From Hymenolepis diminuta (taxonomy: Eukaryota > Platyhelminthes > Cestoda > Cyclophyllidea > Hymenolepididae), in assembly GCA_900708905.1 (NCBI GenBank), contig CAADRB010000005.1:2075689-2139688 (forward strand): a stretch of 64,000 nt of DNA, given 5' to 3'. The notes beneath the pieces were generated by a model that did not search any database, was not told the DNA's origin, and was given only the letters and a program-made list of their open reading frames with translations. Positions 11,261 to 23,700 of the stretch are shown here, piece after piece. How positions within the stretch are numbered: position 1 is the first letter of the stretch; every line of letters begins with the position of its first letter. Position numbers and translations under genes: made by a program.

Positions 11261-14200
11261 GCTGAAGATTTTTCATCTACTCTTCTTTATGTAAAATATA
11301 ATACAACCGTTTATTTGCCTTATATTGTAGAAATCTTCTTAATTTCACCGATCAGAACGTCTATGACAGTTAAAATGAAATATTATTCAAGGTCAATCAT
11401 CAGTAACTTGGAGATGTACATCTAATACCTATGTACTCATGTTTTATAAATTCTATTAGGCAAATAGCTTGTCCATTGTCTCGGATATGTATCTTTCCCC
11501 AAGCTTTTGCCTTTTAAAAGTGCTTTTAGGAATAGAAAAATACCTGCAACGACAAAATTTTATGGGACATATTTAAAAGTGTTATACTACCTTACATTTG
11601 CAGGCTTTATTATTAAAACCATTCATATTAGTCTGATAAGAGAGTTTGTAGTATTGGTGGTGCCTTTGAAAGGACACTAATTTATCGATTAGCGATTTTA
11701 AACAGCAACATTTACTGCTTTTACGGCTAAACAGACAGCCAATCGATTTTCTTCATTACTAATAATAGAAACAATTACTTTACTAATCAAATAATTGATA
11801 AATATACCTGTAATTGTAAAACTGTAGATCTCTTTTAGCATTTAAAAACGGAGACTAGCATTCTTTTGTTTGTTTAATAGTGGATTTCTTTTAATTTAAA
11901 TATAAGATATAAATTATTACAATTAGAATCTGGAGATATTAAGAAATAATTTAATGAAGGGAGGGGATGAAAACTTTAAATCAATTTACCAATTTTGCAA
12001 AATGTAGAAAAAAATTGTATTCAGTTGTAATTTTTGTATTAAAGTAACTGATAAAGTTGTGAATGATTTAGGCTCAGTCCACAAACCCCTCCGTGTAAAA
12101 AGTGAGCAAACTAATGCTCAGAATTTAAATGAAGTAAAATTCTTTTGATGTCCGGATTTTGTTCTAGGCTTTTATTCAGTATCTTCCCTTTCAGTAACTC
12201 TATTCATTCAATCAGCTTTATTTCTGGTTTTTATTTTGTTTTACAGATCATTTTACGATTTTCTCAAGTCCTTGAAATAGCTTGTTTAACTTCTGGTGGG
12301 GTTCGTTAAAACATACATTTGCCGACACTTAAGAGATTTCAACAGTAATTAAAACAATTTTTGCTTCATTTCAATGTTTTTTTTTGATGAATTTCAATAC
12401 TCAACGAAAATTATATAAAATTCATAAATAATTAATTATTTACTACGTCATAATATGGATTCACTTTGTTCTGAAAATCTTAAGATGAGATGAGAATGAA
12501 CTTCTCAGAATTTGCGGATCGCGGAGTTCGAATGATGAATCTTATTTTGTTTTTCTTCGAATTTGTAAATTATTTTTAGGAAATGAAAGATTTCCATGAA
12601 CCTTTCGTATTCACACTTGAACAATAAAATGAAAAATCATTATTTCATTTTCCACTTGGTGGGCAGAACTTAAGGAACTGGGAAGGAGTTATTATTATCA
12701 ATCACCACTCACATTATTTGAGAAAGTTAGTCTTTATGCTATATATAATTGAGTCCCATCGGTAAACACACATTTTATATTATTTCAGCGTAGAATCTAT
12801 TTTTATCAGATATGTCCCACCCCAGAATCCTTTTAATCTGGTATTTTCCGCGGCCGCTTGATTTCAAAGAAGTAAAATTAAATAATTCTCCAAGGATCAG
12901 GTTCGCTGCAAAACAACTAGTGATAATAACACGCGTTAGCTTGGACGTGTTCCAACTGCGGCAGAAAATTTTTCTGTCTATTAAATTAGGTGGACCAATA
13001 GAGATCAACAAGAGGATGATTTTACCAGTTGTAGGTTGAATAAGGAACCGATCTAAAGTTAGTTTTCCACTTAATGGACTCATTAAAATTTACATGCAGA
13101 AAGTTAACATCTGCGTACTTGAGGTATTTTCAACTGCACCAATAAGAACTTCATTGGTATTATTATGATAACAAGATGGCATCCACGAACTAAACAGAAT
13201 AGAATAGAAAGCATGACTGAAGAATCGGTTAACACCTAAGATGTATTGATCAAAGTTACTGTCCGAAAACGTGAAGTAAGCAGGAAACTACACTTGATCA
13301 CAATTGCACACTGCTATTCATGCGTTTCTTTATACAGGGAATGAAATGAGGTAATTGAGACCAATAGGAGCTTAGCTTTACTTTGATGACGCTTATGATG
13401 GAAAATGTAACAAGCAATTAAATTAATATTATCATAAACTTAAAAGCACGGGATAAAAGATGAAATGTAACTAAGTTGACAGTGAGTTGACTAATTCAAG
13501 TATACTCTATTGTACTCAAAATAGTTTGATCAGTGTCTTATATTTCAGAACATTCTAGAAAATTCAAAATTTAACTATTCCGTTTAAATAAACGCATGGA
13601 TAATGAACTTTATTTTAAATATATCTTTTGTATTTAATTACAATTAACTTCAGCAACAGTAAACTCTGTTATTTTAAAATGGGCTACTGAAAGGACATAC
13701 ATCGAAATTTTTCGATCAGTTATATGAGCTAACCAGTTTGCAAATAAGTTGTGGACACAGGTGGCAGAAAGTCAGTTTAGGAACCTAGGGAAGCAAATGT
13801 GAAATTAGAATACTAGAATAATAAATTACGAAGTAATGATTTGTGATAACCTTGAATTGTGAATATGATTTGACTCCTGAGAAAATGGATAATCATCTTT
13901 CTTAATATTCAAAGATTATTAATTATTTTTTGTATTTGAATGATTGAACATGACACTATCGTGTGAACAACTACTTACCATGAATTCTGGGACGGTTTAA
14001 ATTCTCATCCCCGGTCGCTAAATTTCCAGCCAAATTGTGCTCAAAGTTATAAGATTAGAGAACAACTGAATGCGTCTATTCAGGTTAGGTACAATTAAGG
14101 CCGTGTCTTGAAGAGTCCCTTTCACATAGTATCACAGACAACTCATATGCTAAAGGTTTCTAAGGGTAAACTTTGCATTCTTAATATGAGACACGGATTA

Positions 14201-17152
14201 CGAAACTTATCAGTTCGAAATGGCGTCGCCACCAGGCGTTTCACCTCTTCGATTCATTGATAACTTCTTCCAGACCTGTGCAGGTAGATGAGGAAATTAA
14301 AAACCTTTTAAAAATAGTGGTAAAAGTATAAACTGGATGATAATTGTTTCATTTTCAAGTAAATAAAGTTATTTCATTGATCAGCAGAATATTTTATCAT
14401 TATGGTCGTTATATTACTAATGCTCCACTGGAAGACTGCAATCATGTAAAAATGCATGCATTGCTTTTAGAAAAACTCGCATTTCATTATGTTTGTCTCA
14501 TAATAGCATTTTACTTAGTGGTATCACGTTTTAATGCAGTTTTGGAGCACAAAGCTGTTTGACGCTAATATCCTCTTTTGAGTCCGTCATAAGCAAACCT
14601 TTGTATTAAAATATACCTAAATTCAAATCGCCTAACAGGACATGATGATAACAGGATTTAGAAGGAGTAAATAATAGCTTAGAATCATAGTCACTTCAAG
14701 GTTTAGATTAGCCATTATCCTTCTAACTGCATTTGATTCTCCCCAACACAAGAGGATGGAGAATGCAGAAATACCGTGTTAAAAGGTTCTATTGAGCACG
14801 AAGAGGAAGCTCAGAGGTATGACAGAAAGAGAAGCTTTATGAATATAAAGATGTGGGTCGTGGATAATGTTTAGGTTTACAGATGAAGTTTATACAGATC
14901 CGGTTGTTCACTTTCGGAAACTGCTCAAAGACTGACCGAACAGTTTCATCCAGGAGTGAGTTGTCGCTTAAATTGGGTTGGAATTATTCTCACAAATGTC
15001 ACTTCGCGGAGTTTGACTGGTGATCAAAGTGACTGCAGAAAAGGACGAAATGTTAGACAGATGTTTTCCAGATAAAAAATAAAAACCGTCGTTGTGTTCG
15101 GAGTTAACTCACATCACTGATTTGACTGACAGGAAGACGACCGTGAAATAGTATAATGATCGTTATTCTCACAAGGAGACAAATTTATTAAGATTCCTTA
15201 ATCACACCAAAAATGAAGGAGTAAATTTTATTAAATCTTTACAAAGGCCAAAAATCTAAAAATGCCCATTAAAAGTGAAACTTGAAATGAGATACAAACT
15301 GCTTAAATAATACTCATTAAATAAAGATGAAAACGTCATTCCTTCCGATTTTTTGGTCGGTACTTGGATCTCAAGACAAGTGATTGAAGATTTCGGTAGA
15401 TTTCGGTTTAAGAGCAAAAACATAGCACCCATTTGCATGTTCTAAATCTCTCATTTCACAATCCACCTCCTCCATACGCAGCCAACGCAAGCGCTCAATT
15501 TTCCACTTTTAGTAAATTTTATGGTGGTGTCACACCCATTTTAGCAGTAATGCAGACGTTAGTTGCAACTAGTTTGCGAGTATTTTACCTAATTTTCGAC
15601 ATAAACGAATGAAATTTGACTAAATTGTCTTAAGATGGTTAGATTGAATAGAATTTATTCAAAGTGAATTTCACGAGTCAAAGGATTTTTGGACATCGTG
15701 ACGGCGAACTCAATTAGAAACCAAAAGGGGATATCCAGAAAGTCAACTTTTGAAAATTCGGTCATGATGCAAAAAATTTTATTTATTCAGTATAATGAAA
15801 CTTTAGCTTAATCTTTAAAATTTTGCAATCCATGATAATGAAGTTGCAAATTTTAATAATGTTATGACATCTCAATAGGGAAGTAACAAGGCTGACGAAT
15901 GGAATATGGAATAGGCAGCAGAACAGAAGCTAATAATGAGATGAAAATATTGAGAGTTAAACTTTCTTTACATTCTAAAAGAAGTGAACTGTTCATTATC
16001 AAATTAGACTAATACTTTTCTTCGCATTATCCAAGTCCCCTGAAGACCAATTTTTAGAACATGCTGATCTTGCCCATTTCTTTTATTCCTATCTCCTTTC
16101 ATTTAAAAAAATTTAGACGAGACTATCGAAGAATTATAAGATAGATATTAACTCAAATTCAATCACTTAAATTAATTTTTTGTTTACTAGAAATCCAGTA
16201 GACGAAAATACTTTCCAATATCAAATCTCTATCAGGTATTTTCTCCCTGCTGTTCGATGAAATATTCATTAGAATACAATCCGCAACTTTTCTGTATTAA
16301 AATTTGTTCTCGTCTCTCTTCGGGAAATAATTTTAGTTGATGTAAAATTATTTCTGAAGGAAGCATAAGGGTGGTCTATATGAATGTCTAAGAATATCAA
16401 GGAAACATCTGCTCAAATCAGGAAGTTTATAATGATCAATAAATATTGAATATCAGTATGGAAACCTTACTCTCATTTCAGCTCTATTAAGCTAGATCAA
16501 TAGAAAAGCGAAAAATGTTTCACAGGACACTCACGGGCATGACACATCTACGTCACATCTTAGCAGATCAAATCAAATCAAAGGGGATTAAGACGTAGCC
16601 ATATTTCATCGAATTTTCATCGATTTATCCATTATCTGACTAATTATATTCTATCACATGAAAATTAATTAACAGTATTGTCTAGAACAGTCTTCTCCAC
16701 CCAATGAAAATATAGTTTATTGGTATAAAAAGGGTCAAAATTGGGCCAATAATCATCTTGGGGTAAGATCCTTTCCGTTTTCTCTCGCCTGAAATCCGAT
16801 GAAATATGATTTCATAAAAGTGGGGACTTGGTTTTACTGTAGAGCATATACATTTTATCTGCGAGTGACATTTATTAAAGTGCGTCTTAGGCAACGAAAG
16901 AAACAAATGAAATATGTGAAAAGATATTTGAACTATAAGAAAATGCCAGAATAATTTAAGATTGACAGTTACTTTTCAAAATTCATTTTTCTAATCACTT
17001 GCATAGCAATACCTTACAGTGACTTAATGGCTAGAGTTTGGATTTTGCGGGCAATTAAATAGGCCGTAAGATTGATAAAATTCATATAATCGGATAGACG
17101 ATGTTTATTGGCTGAGTTCACTTAACCAATGATATCAAAATTCCAATGAAAA
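11261..17152. other. Intergenic region between tandem genes A and B
   Basis: About 5.9 kb separate the two paralogues. The sequence is mostly AT-rich, with scattered short open frames and no recognised domain. The exception in texture is 12775-13083 (listed separately). A locally less AT-rich stretch around 14740-15130 may be an old repeat, but I could not assign it. The promoter of gene B must lie toward the right end. Confidence 0.5.
12775..13083. other. Dual-strand open stretch of unknown origin
   Basis: The minus strand is open for 102 codons (13083-12775) and the plus strand for 75 codons (12812-13039) over the same bases. The block is locally richer in G+C than its surroundings and contains an octamer GCGGCCGC (at about 12849), which is striking in such AT-rich DNA. 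I recognise no domain on either strand. It could be an exon, a fragment of an old element or chance. It lies between the two beta-subunit-like genes and has no matching block near gene B that I noticed. Confidence 0.2.
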
Positions 17153-17611
17153 TTGCTACTCACTCATTTAGTTCCACTTTGTCTCATTAGCTTGGTTAAG
17201 ACGGGCATGTTTAACAAATGTGACTTCTTGGAGAATTTAACAATCAAAACCTCGGCATACTTCTCAACCAACAAGAGGAAAAAAAGATGTCGCTTGTTAG
17301 CTAAAGCCCTTTATATCGGCGGAGCTACTATTTTCACTTGTGCATTGTTACTTGAAGGAATTTTCATTCGTATCTTATTCGTGCCCTACCTTCGAGAGTC
17401 GGATTTTTCCCCTACACAGTGCGTATTGTACAAGACTTTCTATGATAGGCGTGCGGGGATGCAGCGCTGTGAAAGTCGGTGCACAAAAGGCGCCTCTGCA
17501 TTTCCTTGTCTTGTTGTTTGGGTAATGTTTCTCAAACCGGGGAATAATTCTTGGCATTATGGATTTTTGTTTGATCAATTAGAGTCATTTCAGAAAAGAA
17601 AACCCTATTCA
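17153..17611 (+). CDS. BK-channel beta-subunit-like (KCNMB/TipE superfamily) gene B, exon 1
   Basis: First exon of the downstream paralogue, residues 1-153 of about 254. It has a cytoplasmic N-tail ending in a basic KRKKRCR cluster (residues 41-47). TM1 is about 52-80 (ALYIGGATIFTCALLLEGIF). The early loop has C90, C106, C110 and C119 and an NNS sequon at N131. The motif line RCESRCTKGASAFPCLVVWV combines the CxxxCTK pattern seen in TipE-type proteins with the PCL-V-V of KCNMB proteins. The donor TCA|GTAAGT at 17611/17612 is strong and leaves phase 0. From the basic cluster onward it aligns with gene A without gaps for 111 residues; the first about 42 residues do not align convincingly. The ATG at 17153 is the first in frame, and the ATG at 17207 is an alternative start. 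Confidence 0.84.
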
Positions 17612-20462
17612 GTAAGTTAAGAACCGACTAAATATAATTTTTAAATTATATTTCATAAATGCTCACATTTTAAAATAATAATTAAGCAGGTTTAAACAAC
17701 AAAACGGCAAATTCTTAATTAATCGAAGTAAAATTCAAAAACTATAGATATTTAGAATGATTTGCTTTCGGTGAAGTAGTAGTCAGTGGTTACGAGACTG
17801 ATTTTCATAGGTGAGCATCCAGTGATATCGGTGGCCAACTAACTCGTTAATTCTCCTCAACATGAGGATATTATAATATAATTTGCCCATAGGTTTGTCA
17901 CCAGAATACCTTCCGCTTACTTGAGTCAATCATTTTCAACCATTTTTGCAATGTATTTGAGAAGTTTAACTGTAGTGCTTTAAATTATTGCAAAACAGTC
18001 GTGAATGAATTTTTTTTCCAAATGGCCTTCAACTATATTCCGATCATCTCCGTGTCTGATTTAATAATAAGTCATCCTACATATGAGCTTCTTTGAGTTC
18101 AGGAGATTTTGCATACCGTTTCGTTATACTTATCAATTTGGTACGATGGTATAATATCTCACGGATTTTAGAATTTCACGACGTTATAGTACTCAAACAC
18201 TGGAATAAAATTCCAGAGAACAGAATAGAATATAATGACCTCTCGTAGGGTTATAATACGCCTTCCAATCTTTAAAAATAGCGTTCACTAAAATACCATA
18301 CTTTACTAGTAGACTGAAAATTAACCATGAAAGTTTGGGCATTTTTCAAGGGATGTCACTCATATCCGACGGTTAAGTAATGAATCTACATGAGGACGGA
18401 CTTGTAGAATATATTTATTGTGACTCACTATTTTTTAAAAGTCGAGAAATTGAAATATTCAAATCTAAAATTTATAACAAAAAAAATTTTCCATTTACTA
18501 TGGTTCTATTACTTCAAATTTTAATAAGAACACGATCACTTTACAAATATTAATAATAATTTTGACAATGCGTTATTTTTTCCCAATTATTCTTAAGGCG
18601 GTAGAGGTGAAATTACAGCCAGAAATATTTAAAGTCCAGTAAACTGAATTTTTTTATTAAATTAGAAAAGACAAACTATAGTGCAGTGTTTATCTTCCAG
18701 TTAATTTGCTCTTACATTCTTTCAGGTTGGCGATTTAAGGTTATCTTGGGTTCTGTTTAGCTGTCACATGCAATTACTTGTTAAACTTTCAGGCCAATCA
18801 GGCTTGATTTTGCTTAATGATATCTTCATCGATTTCGAACCTGTGTTTCATCACTTTTTAGCTTTTGATTTTTTCTTAACACGAGTCTTAAACTTTCTTG
18901 AAGGTTGTTTCTAAGTGCCCAATATTAATATTAATACTCGAGCGCCCATCGCTCCCGACAGCTTGGCAGTCATGTAGGACAATAAATGTTATCAGTCCTG
19001 CGGTGTTTTGATTACTGGACATCAAAAACGTGAAAACAACTCGCATTCCTACATAATACTTTTGTTTAGTCAATGAAATATCTTGGAGCAACTGCATTCT
19101 GTCTTATCTTTCTGCGTCTGAGTAAAATGTTGTCTAGTGATATCTAGTTGGTGAATATATTATAGCAGCAGAAACTGGACTTCGAAAAGTCCTAAAAAAA
19201 GAGTTAGTAGAGGTCAACTGAAATCAAGACGCCATGTTTCAAAACGGGCATGGCAGATATTTGCTGCCCTTTGTAAGACTTAAAAACTTTGCAATCGAGT
19301 TATGAAGGCGAAAAGGATCGTCTATTTTATATTGAAAAAAATATTTACATCTATTCATAATTCTAATGCTAAGGAAGTTTAACTGATGCCCTTCTATTTT
19401 GTACCCCGTTTTCATGCCCTATAATTATTATACAGGTGCGATATTTTGGTAATTTACTTCCGCAATATATTATCCAAAAAGGGTTGAAAACTTGGATATC
19501 ATCAGTTCGTTCGCAGTTAGAAACGCAAACGGGGAATTTTTCCACTTATGATTTTTTGCTTCAAAATGGGGTAGCCTAAAAAAATTTTTTCGTCGTTTCA
19601 GTTCTAGACAATAATTTCAGGATGAAGACGGGTGTAGCAGACGGTTAAAGAATTTAGTTGCAACAATAGTTATCACAAAAAACGAGATGAGAAAAGACCA
19701 ACACAAATGCATGTATTAATACGCCTTTATCTACACTGACATCTGCTAGAGAAACGTCCAAGACTAAGCCTGTTTGAACTGGGATATTTAGCAAAGTGGG
19801 CTAGAATGTTTTAGGAGAATGAAAGTAAATGAAATATGAGTAAATGGATACTGAGAGAACATCTACCATTGGCCCAAAACCATATTGGGGAGCTTAACTG
19901 TGAGGTCAGGTCAGCATGTCACCGTTGAAGTCGATCACAATTATTATAGATCTTAATTAGTCAAACATATTATTATGCTACCTATTATTTACCCTATAAA
20001 TGGGAAGTAATTTCTTAATACACTGGAGTGTTTTTTTCTCTAATTTAAAAATTAAATATTTCTAATTATGTTCAAGCCTATTAAAAGTGGAAAAATGTAG
20101 TTTACACTATGGAAAATAAGTTAAATCGGTTAGGAAAGAAGGAGTAGAAGATGGGAAAATGTTAAGATTTAAGTCAGACTCTGAAAGGACTCCTTTCAGA
20201 CTTCATTTGGTGTACTGAATTTGGATTTTAAATATAAACCTTATGGATCGTTCACTGACCCCAGTTCATGATTCATTCTCTGTATTACTAAACAGTTTCG
20301 GCCCATGAAATGCAGTACTAACTGACCATGAGCAATTAAAATGGTCAGCCTTAATAATAACTGAATTAGTTTCTGCATTCATTCCTAGATATGGTAATAT
20401 TTTTAAATACTCAAATAATTTCAATTACATATTTTCAGTCATCTCCGTTTTTTTATTTAAAG
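17612..20462 (+). other. Intron of gene B (about 2.9 kb)
   Basis: The intron runs from GTAAGT at 17612 to the acceptor TTTAAAG ending at 20462, phase 0, the same position as in gene A. It has no gypsy insertion, which accounts for part of its shorter length. A weakly tRNA-like segment around 17777-17830 (possible A box TAGTCAGTGG, possible B box GGTGAGCATCC) may be a decayed SINE. The rest is AT-rich with nothing recognised. Confidence 0.7.
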
Positions 20463-20768
20463 TGCTCGATTCGGCCATGTAAACTGAGGAGAGAGAAAAA
20501 TGCAATGAGTGTAAGATTATTCAACTGGAGTTTGAGTCAGGCGCATTCCTTTCCCTGCTACCTTCGTGATAACACTGTGATTTTAAACAAACTTCGCAAT
20601 TTTTCCGTCGCCTCACATGCGATCTTCTGGCCAGCTTTCACAGCTATTGTCAGTGCGCTTCTTCTCCTCTTTTTCTGGCATCTTGTTGGTTGCGGCTTTT
20701 GGAATGACGAAGGTACTCATGTAAGCAGTAGTGTGAACGAAATCAGTCTGACACATGCTAGAATTTAA
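20463..20768 (+). CDS. BK-channel beta-subunit-like gene B, exon 2 (loop end, TM2, C-tail)
   Basis: Last exon, residues 154-254, with TAA at 20766-20768. It begins with CSIRPC (C154, C159), as in gene A. It then has an NWS sequon (N174), SFPCYLRDN (C185), VILNKLRNFS (sequon N199) and TM2 at about 206-228 (AIFWPAFTAIVSALLLLFF). A C-tail of about 25 residues is rich in Ser and acidic residues. VILNK, followed about 13 residues later by FWP at the TM2 entry, closely parallels vertebrate beta2/beta3-type subunits. The reading frame is also open upstream of the acceptor (from an ATG at 20391). The alignment with gene A and the acceptor AAAG at 20459-20462 place the exon start at 20463. A candidate poly(A) signal AATAAA lies at about 20831. 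Confidence 0.84.
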   Translation, partial: CSIRPCKLRREKNAMSVRLFNWSLSQAHSFPCYLRDNTVILNKLRNFSVASHAIFWPAFTAIVSALLLLFFWHLVGCGFWNDEGTHVSSSVNEISLTHARI

Positions 20769-23700
20769 GTGAATCACTGAACTATACTGTATTTTTAAAA
20801 TGTATTATTCTTATTAATATTTTAATCAATAATAAATAATTTTTGGGTCATTAAGATTTGATTGTCCTTCTGTAAACTGGAATGTCCAGAGTGAGCTGCT
20901 AAATAAAAGCTTGGGACAGCCAAAATTTATCAATCCAAATTTACTCAAATTTAGAATTCTAAAAGTGAATGAACGGATCTGTTATGCAAATATAAGACTG
21001 ACTGAGTGATTTCAAGGTGCTATTAACGGATATTCGCCCAAAATTGAAATCACTTCATGAGTCCATTATAGAGACAGAGTAAATTTAAGATGGAGATGTA
21101 ACCACCAATTTTACTAACAATGGCAAATATTACTATAAAACAGAGTAAAATTTATTACTTTTAATTTTGTACAACATTTTAGAAAATCAAATAGGAGATC
21201 GTTTTCTATTTTCACTTGAATATGATGCTCCCATATCCATTAAACCCTTTCACTTAAGGTACTTAGGCATTAAAGTTCATCGGAAGGCTAAGTTCAGAAG
21301 TCATTGGGCGAATTAAGTCGACTCGTTGCCAGTTAATATAAACGGAAATCCAAATTCATATGAATTTTTGTAATCTTGCCTTTTACCGGAAATATTTTTG
21401 GAGGAATAAGAAAGTTGAAATTATACCCGCATGAAAGATTGGTCGACGGCATTCAATCTTCATTTATATCGATTTAAAAATGACAGCTTGACGAATTAAT
21501 AATAAAACTCTTTATGCTGCCTTAAACATTCGTAAACTTGACAGCATAATATTAGATTAAAAACTGATATTAGAATAGATGATACCGTGTTTTTTATTTA
21601 TATACACGGTAATAGTGGCAAGTGTCCTTCTGTTGTACTATCGAGTATACTGAACTTCTATAAGAACTGTTAAGGGCTCGACACAAGTTTAAAGCTGTCA
21701 TACTTTAACTAACAATCACTTTGTGGTTCCTTTGTGGTCATTGATGAAACTTAAAAAGGGTTTCGAATAGTCAGTTTAACTTTGAGTGGACAAATAAAGC
21801 ATGGTCTAAAAATAGAGTAAACTGAAACGAAGGGGGATAAAAAGTAGAGGATATAAAAAGGTTGAGGAAACAAATTCAAAGGGTAAAAAGGGCGAGAAGA
21901 AACAATCATCTTGTCATGATAGCTATTTTCGCTTAGTAGCAGCATTGGTCAATGGGTAGGTATATCTCAGGTTCTGTTTCTTATTACAGGGATCTTCAAT
22001 AGTAGTGCTGGTTTGTACACATTCTTGCAAGTGATCAATATTACTGACTCGGACAACTGAGTATGATGCTACAAACCTCTGTCTTGTTGTATCCAAGTAT
22101 TCGGGAGTATAAATGGAACCATGGATGTTTCATTATTAGCATATTTCAGATGATTAATAAATGTCATATTAAAAAAAACACTTAAAAAGCTGGATTTGAC
22201 TGATAATAACCTGCCAGTGAATATCAAACTACCTTGTTTGATGTAACATACAAACAACTAGTAAGTCCATGAAGATTGGCCAAAATCCTAGTAATAGTTG
22301 AAATCGATGACTAAATCTGCCAATGCTGTCTATATAAAGTTTTAAGAGATACCTTTTCTCCCTCTGCCAGAAAAGCATAGAACACTTTGATACTGCAATA
22401 TTTAAACAAGATTTATCTCATTTACGATAATGGAGGAATGAGACTTTAAAGCATTTAAAGTAAAAGTCGAGGTGCCTTTGGAGTCCAATCAAATTAGGCT
22501 AAGGGACATTTTCTTTCAAAATAAAACACCTTTCTAAAGCCTAACAGGATAAATAAGTTCTTTTTCCCTAATTCAAAATGCAAAGAGCTGAGGTAAATCA
22601 GAGGATTGTAAGAAATAAGGGAGTAGGTAAGTAAGTAAGGGAGTAAATGAGAATAGTAAGCCGATAATTAAAAGATTAGCAAGACTGAAAGGGGGATTAT
22701 GATGAAAAAGTTTAATTAAATCATATAGGAATGAATCGGATGTATCATAAGTTTTGATAGTTTGATGATAATTTAATTATATTATCGTCTAACATGACTT
22801 ATGTATTAATACGTGGGTTATTTTTAAACGATTTTACGGAAACGCCATTTACAGACACTCCATAGCAAAGTTCTCAATTTTTCCGAAATTTGATTGTTCC
22901 ATGCTTTTATTGTGGAGGCTGGGTAGATAAAAGCATTTTACGACAGGTTTCGATGCATACGAAGTTTCATTACAGGCATTTATGACTGTATAACCATGAA
23001 ATTCAAATAGCGTGGGATAATTGAATGCGAGATTTACCAAAAATAATGGATGATGTAAATATTATATAATGACTGTATTCACCCACTAACACTTGGGACA
23101 AAGTCTCTTCGTTTAAAAGCAAACATAACTAGATTAAATAATCAGACGTGAAAAATAAAGAACGGGGACAAATAATGAGATCATGATGTTAATTAATATA
23201 AACGGAACCCTAAAATGTGCCGATGGTGTCACCAAATGTACAGCTTATATAACTTGCAAAGTATATTATTATGCACAAAGCACACAGGCACTTTTAACAT
23301 TTATTTAAGAAGAGTTCATCGATGTTAGCTGAAATGCTCACAGAAGCCAATTAGACTCAGAGATTGGTATTCTAGCAGTCATTCTGACAATAATAACCAG
23401 CTTATATAAATATGCAATTAAGAGTAGTGTTTTGATGAGCTTTGACATCATGTCTTTCCCATTAATAAATTTTTGATCTTGTGGAGAGCTCACCTTTACC
23501 TTACTTTACGGACTCAATTACGTCAAAATGCAGGTGACCATGTGGTCAATGATTTCTGAGTAATGTATCTATGCTAAATATGCAGTTTTTTTCAAAACAC
23601 AAAATGAAAATATAATTTTATCTGACAGTTAGTTTATTCATTAAAATGCCTACGAATCCCTGTTGTGATAAAGTAAATTTATCGTATTTCCGATAGGTCA

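Noticed and set aside
17340..17578. Open frames overlapping gene B exon 1 on both strands
   Set aside because: Shadow frames; the other frame carries the conserved membrane and cysteine motifs shared with gene A.
17777..17830. tRNA-like A and B box arrangement
   Set aside because: The B box matches only loosely and no cloverleaf can be drawn; too weak for a separate feature.
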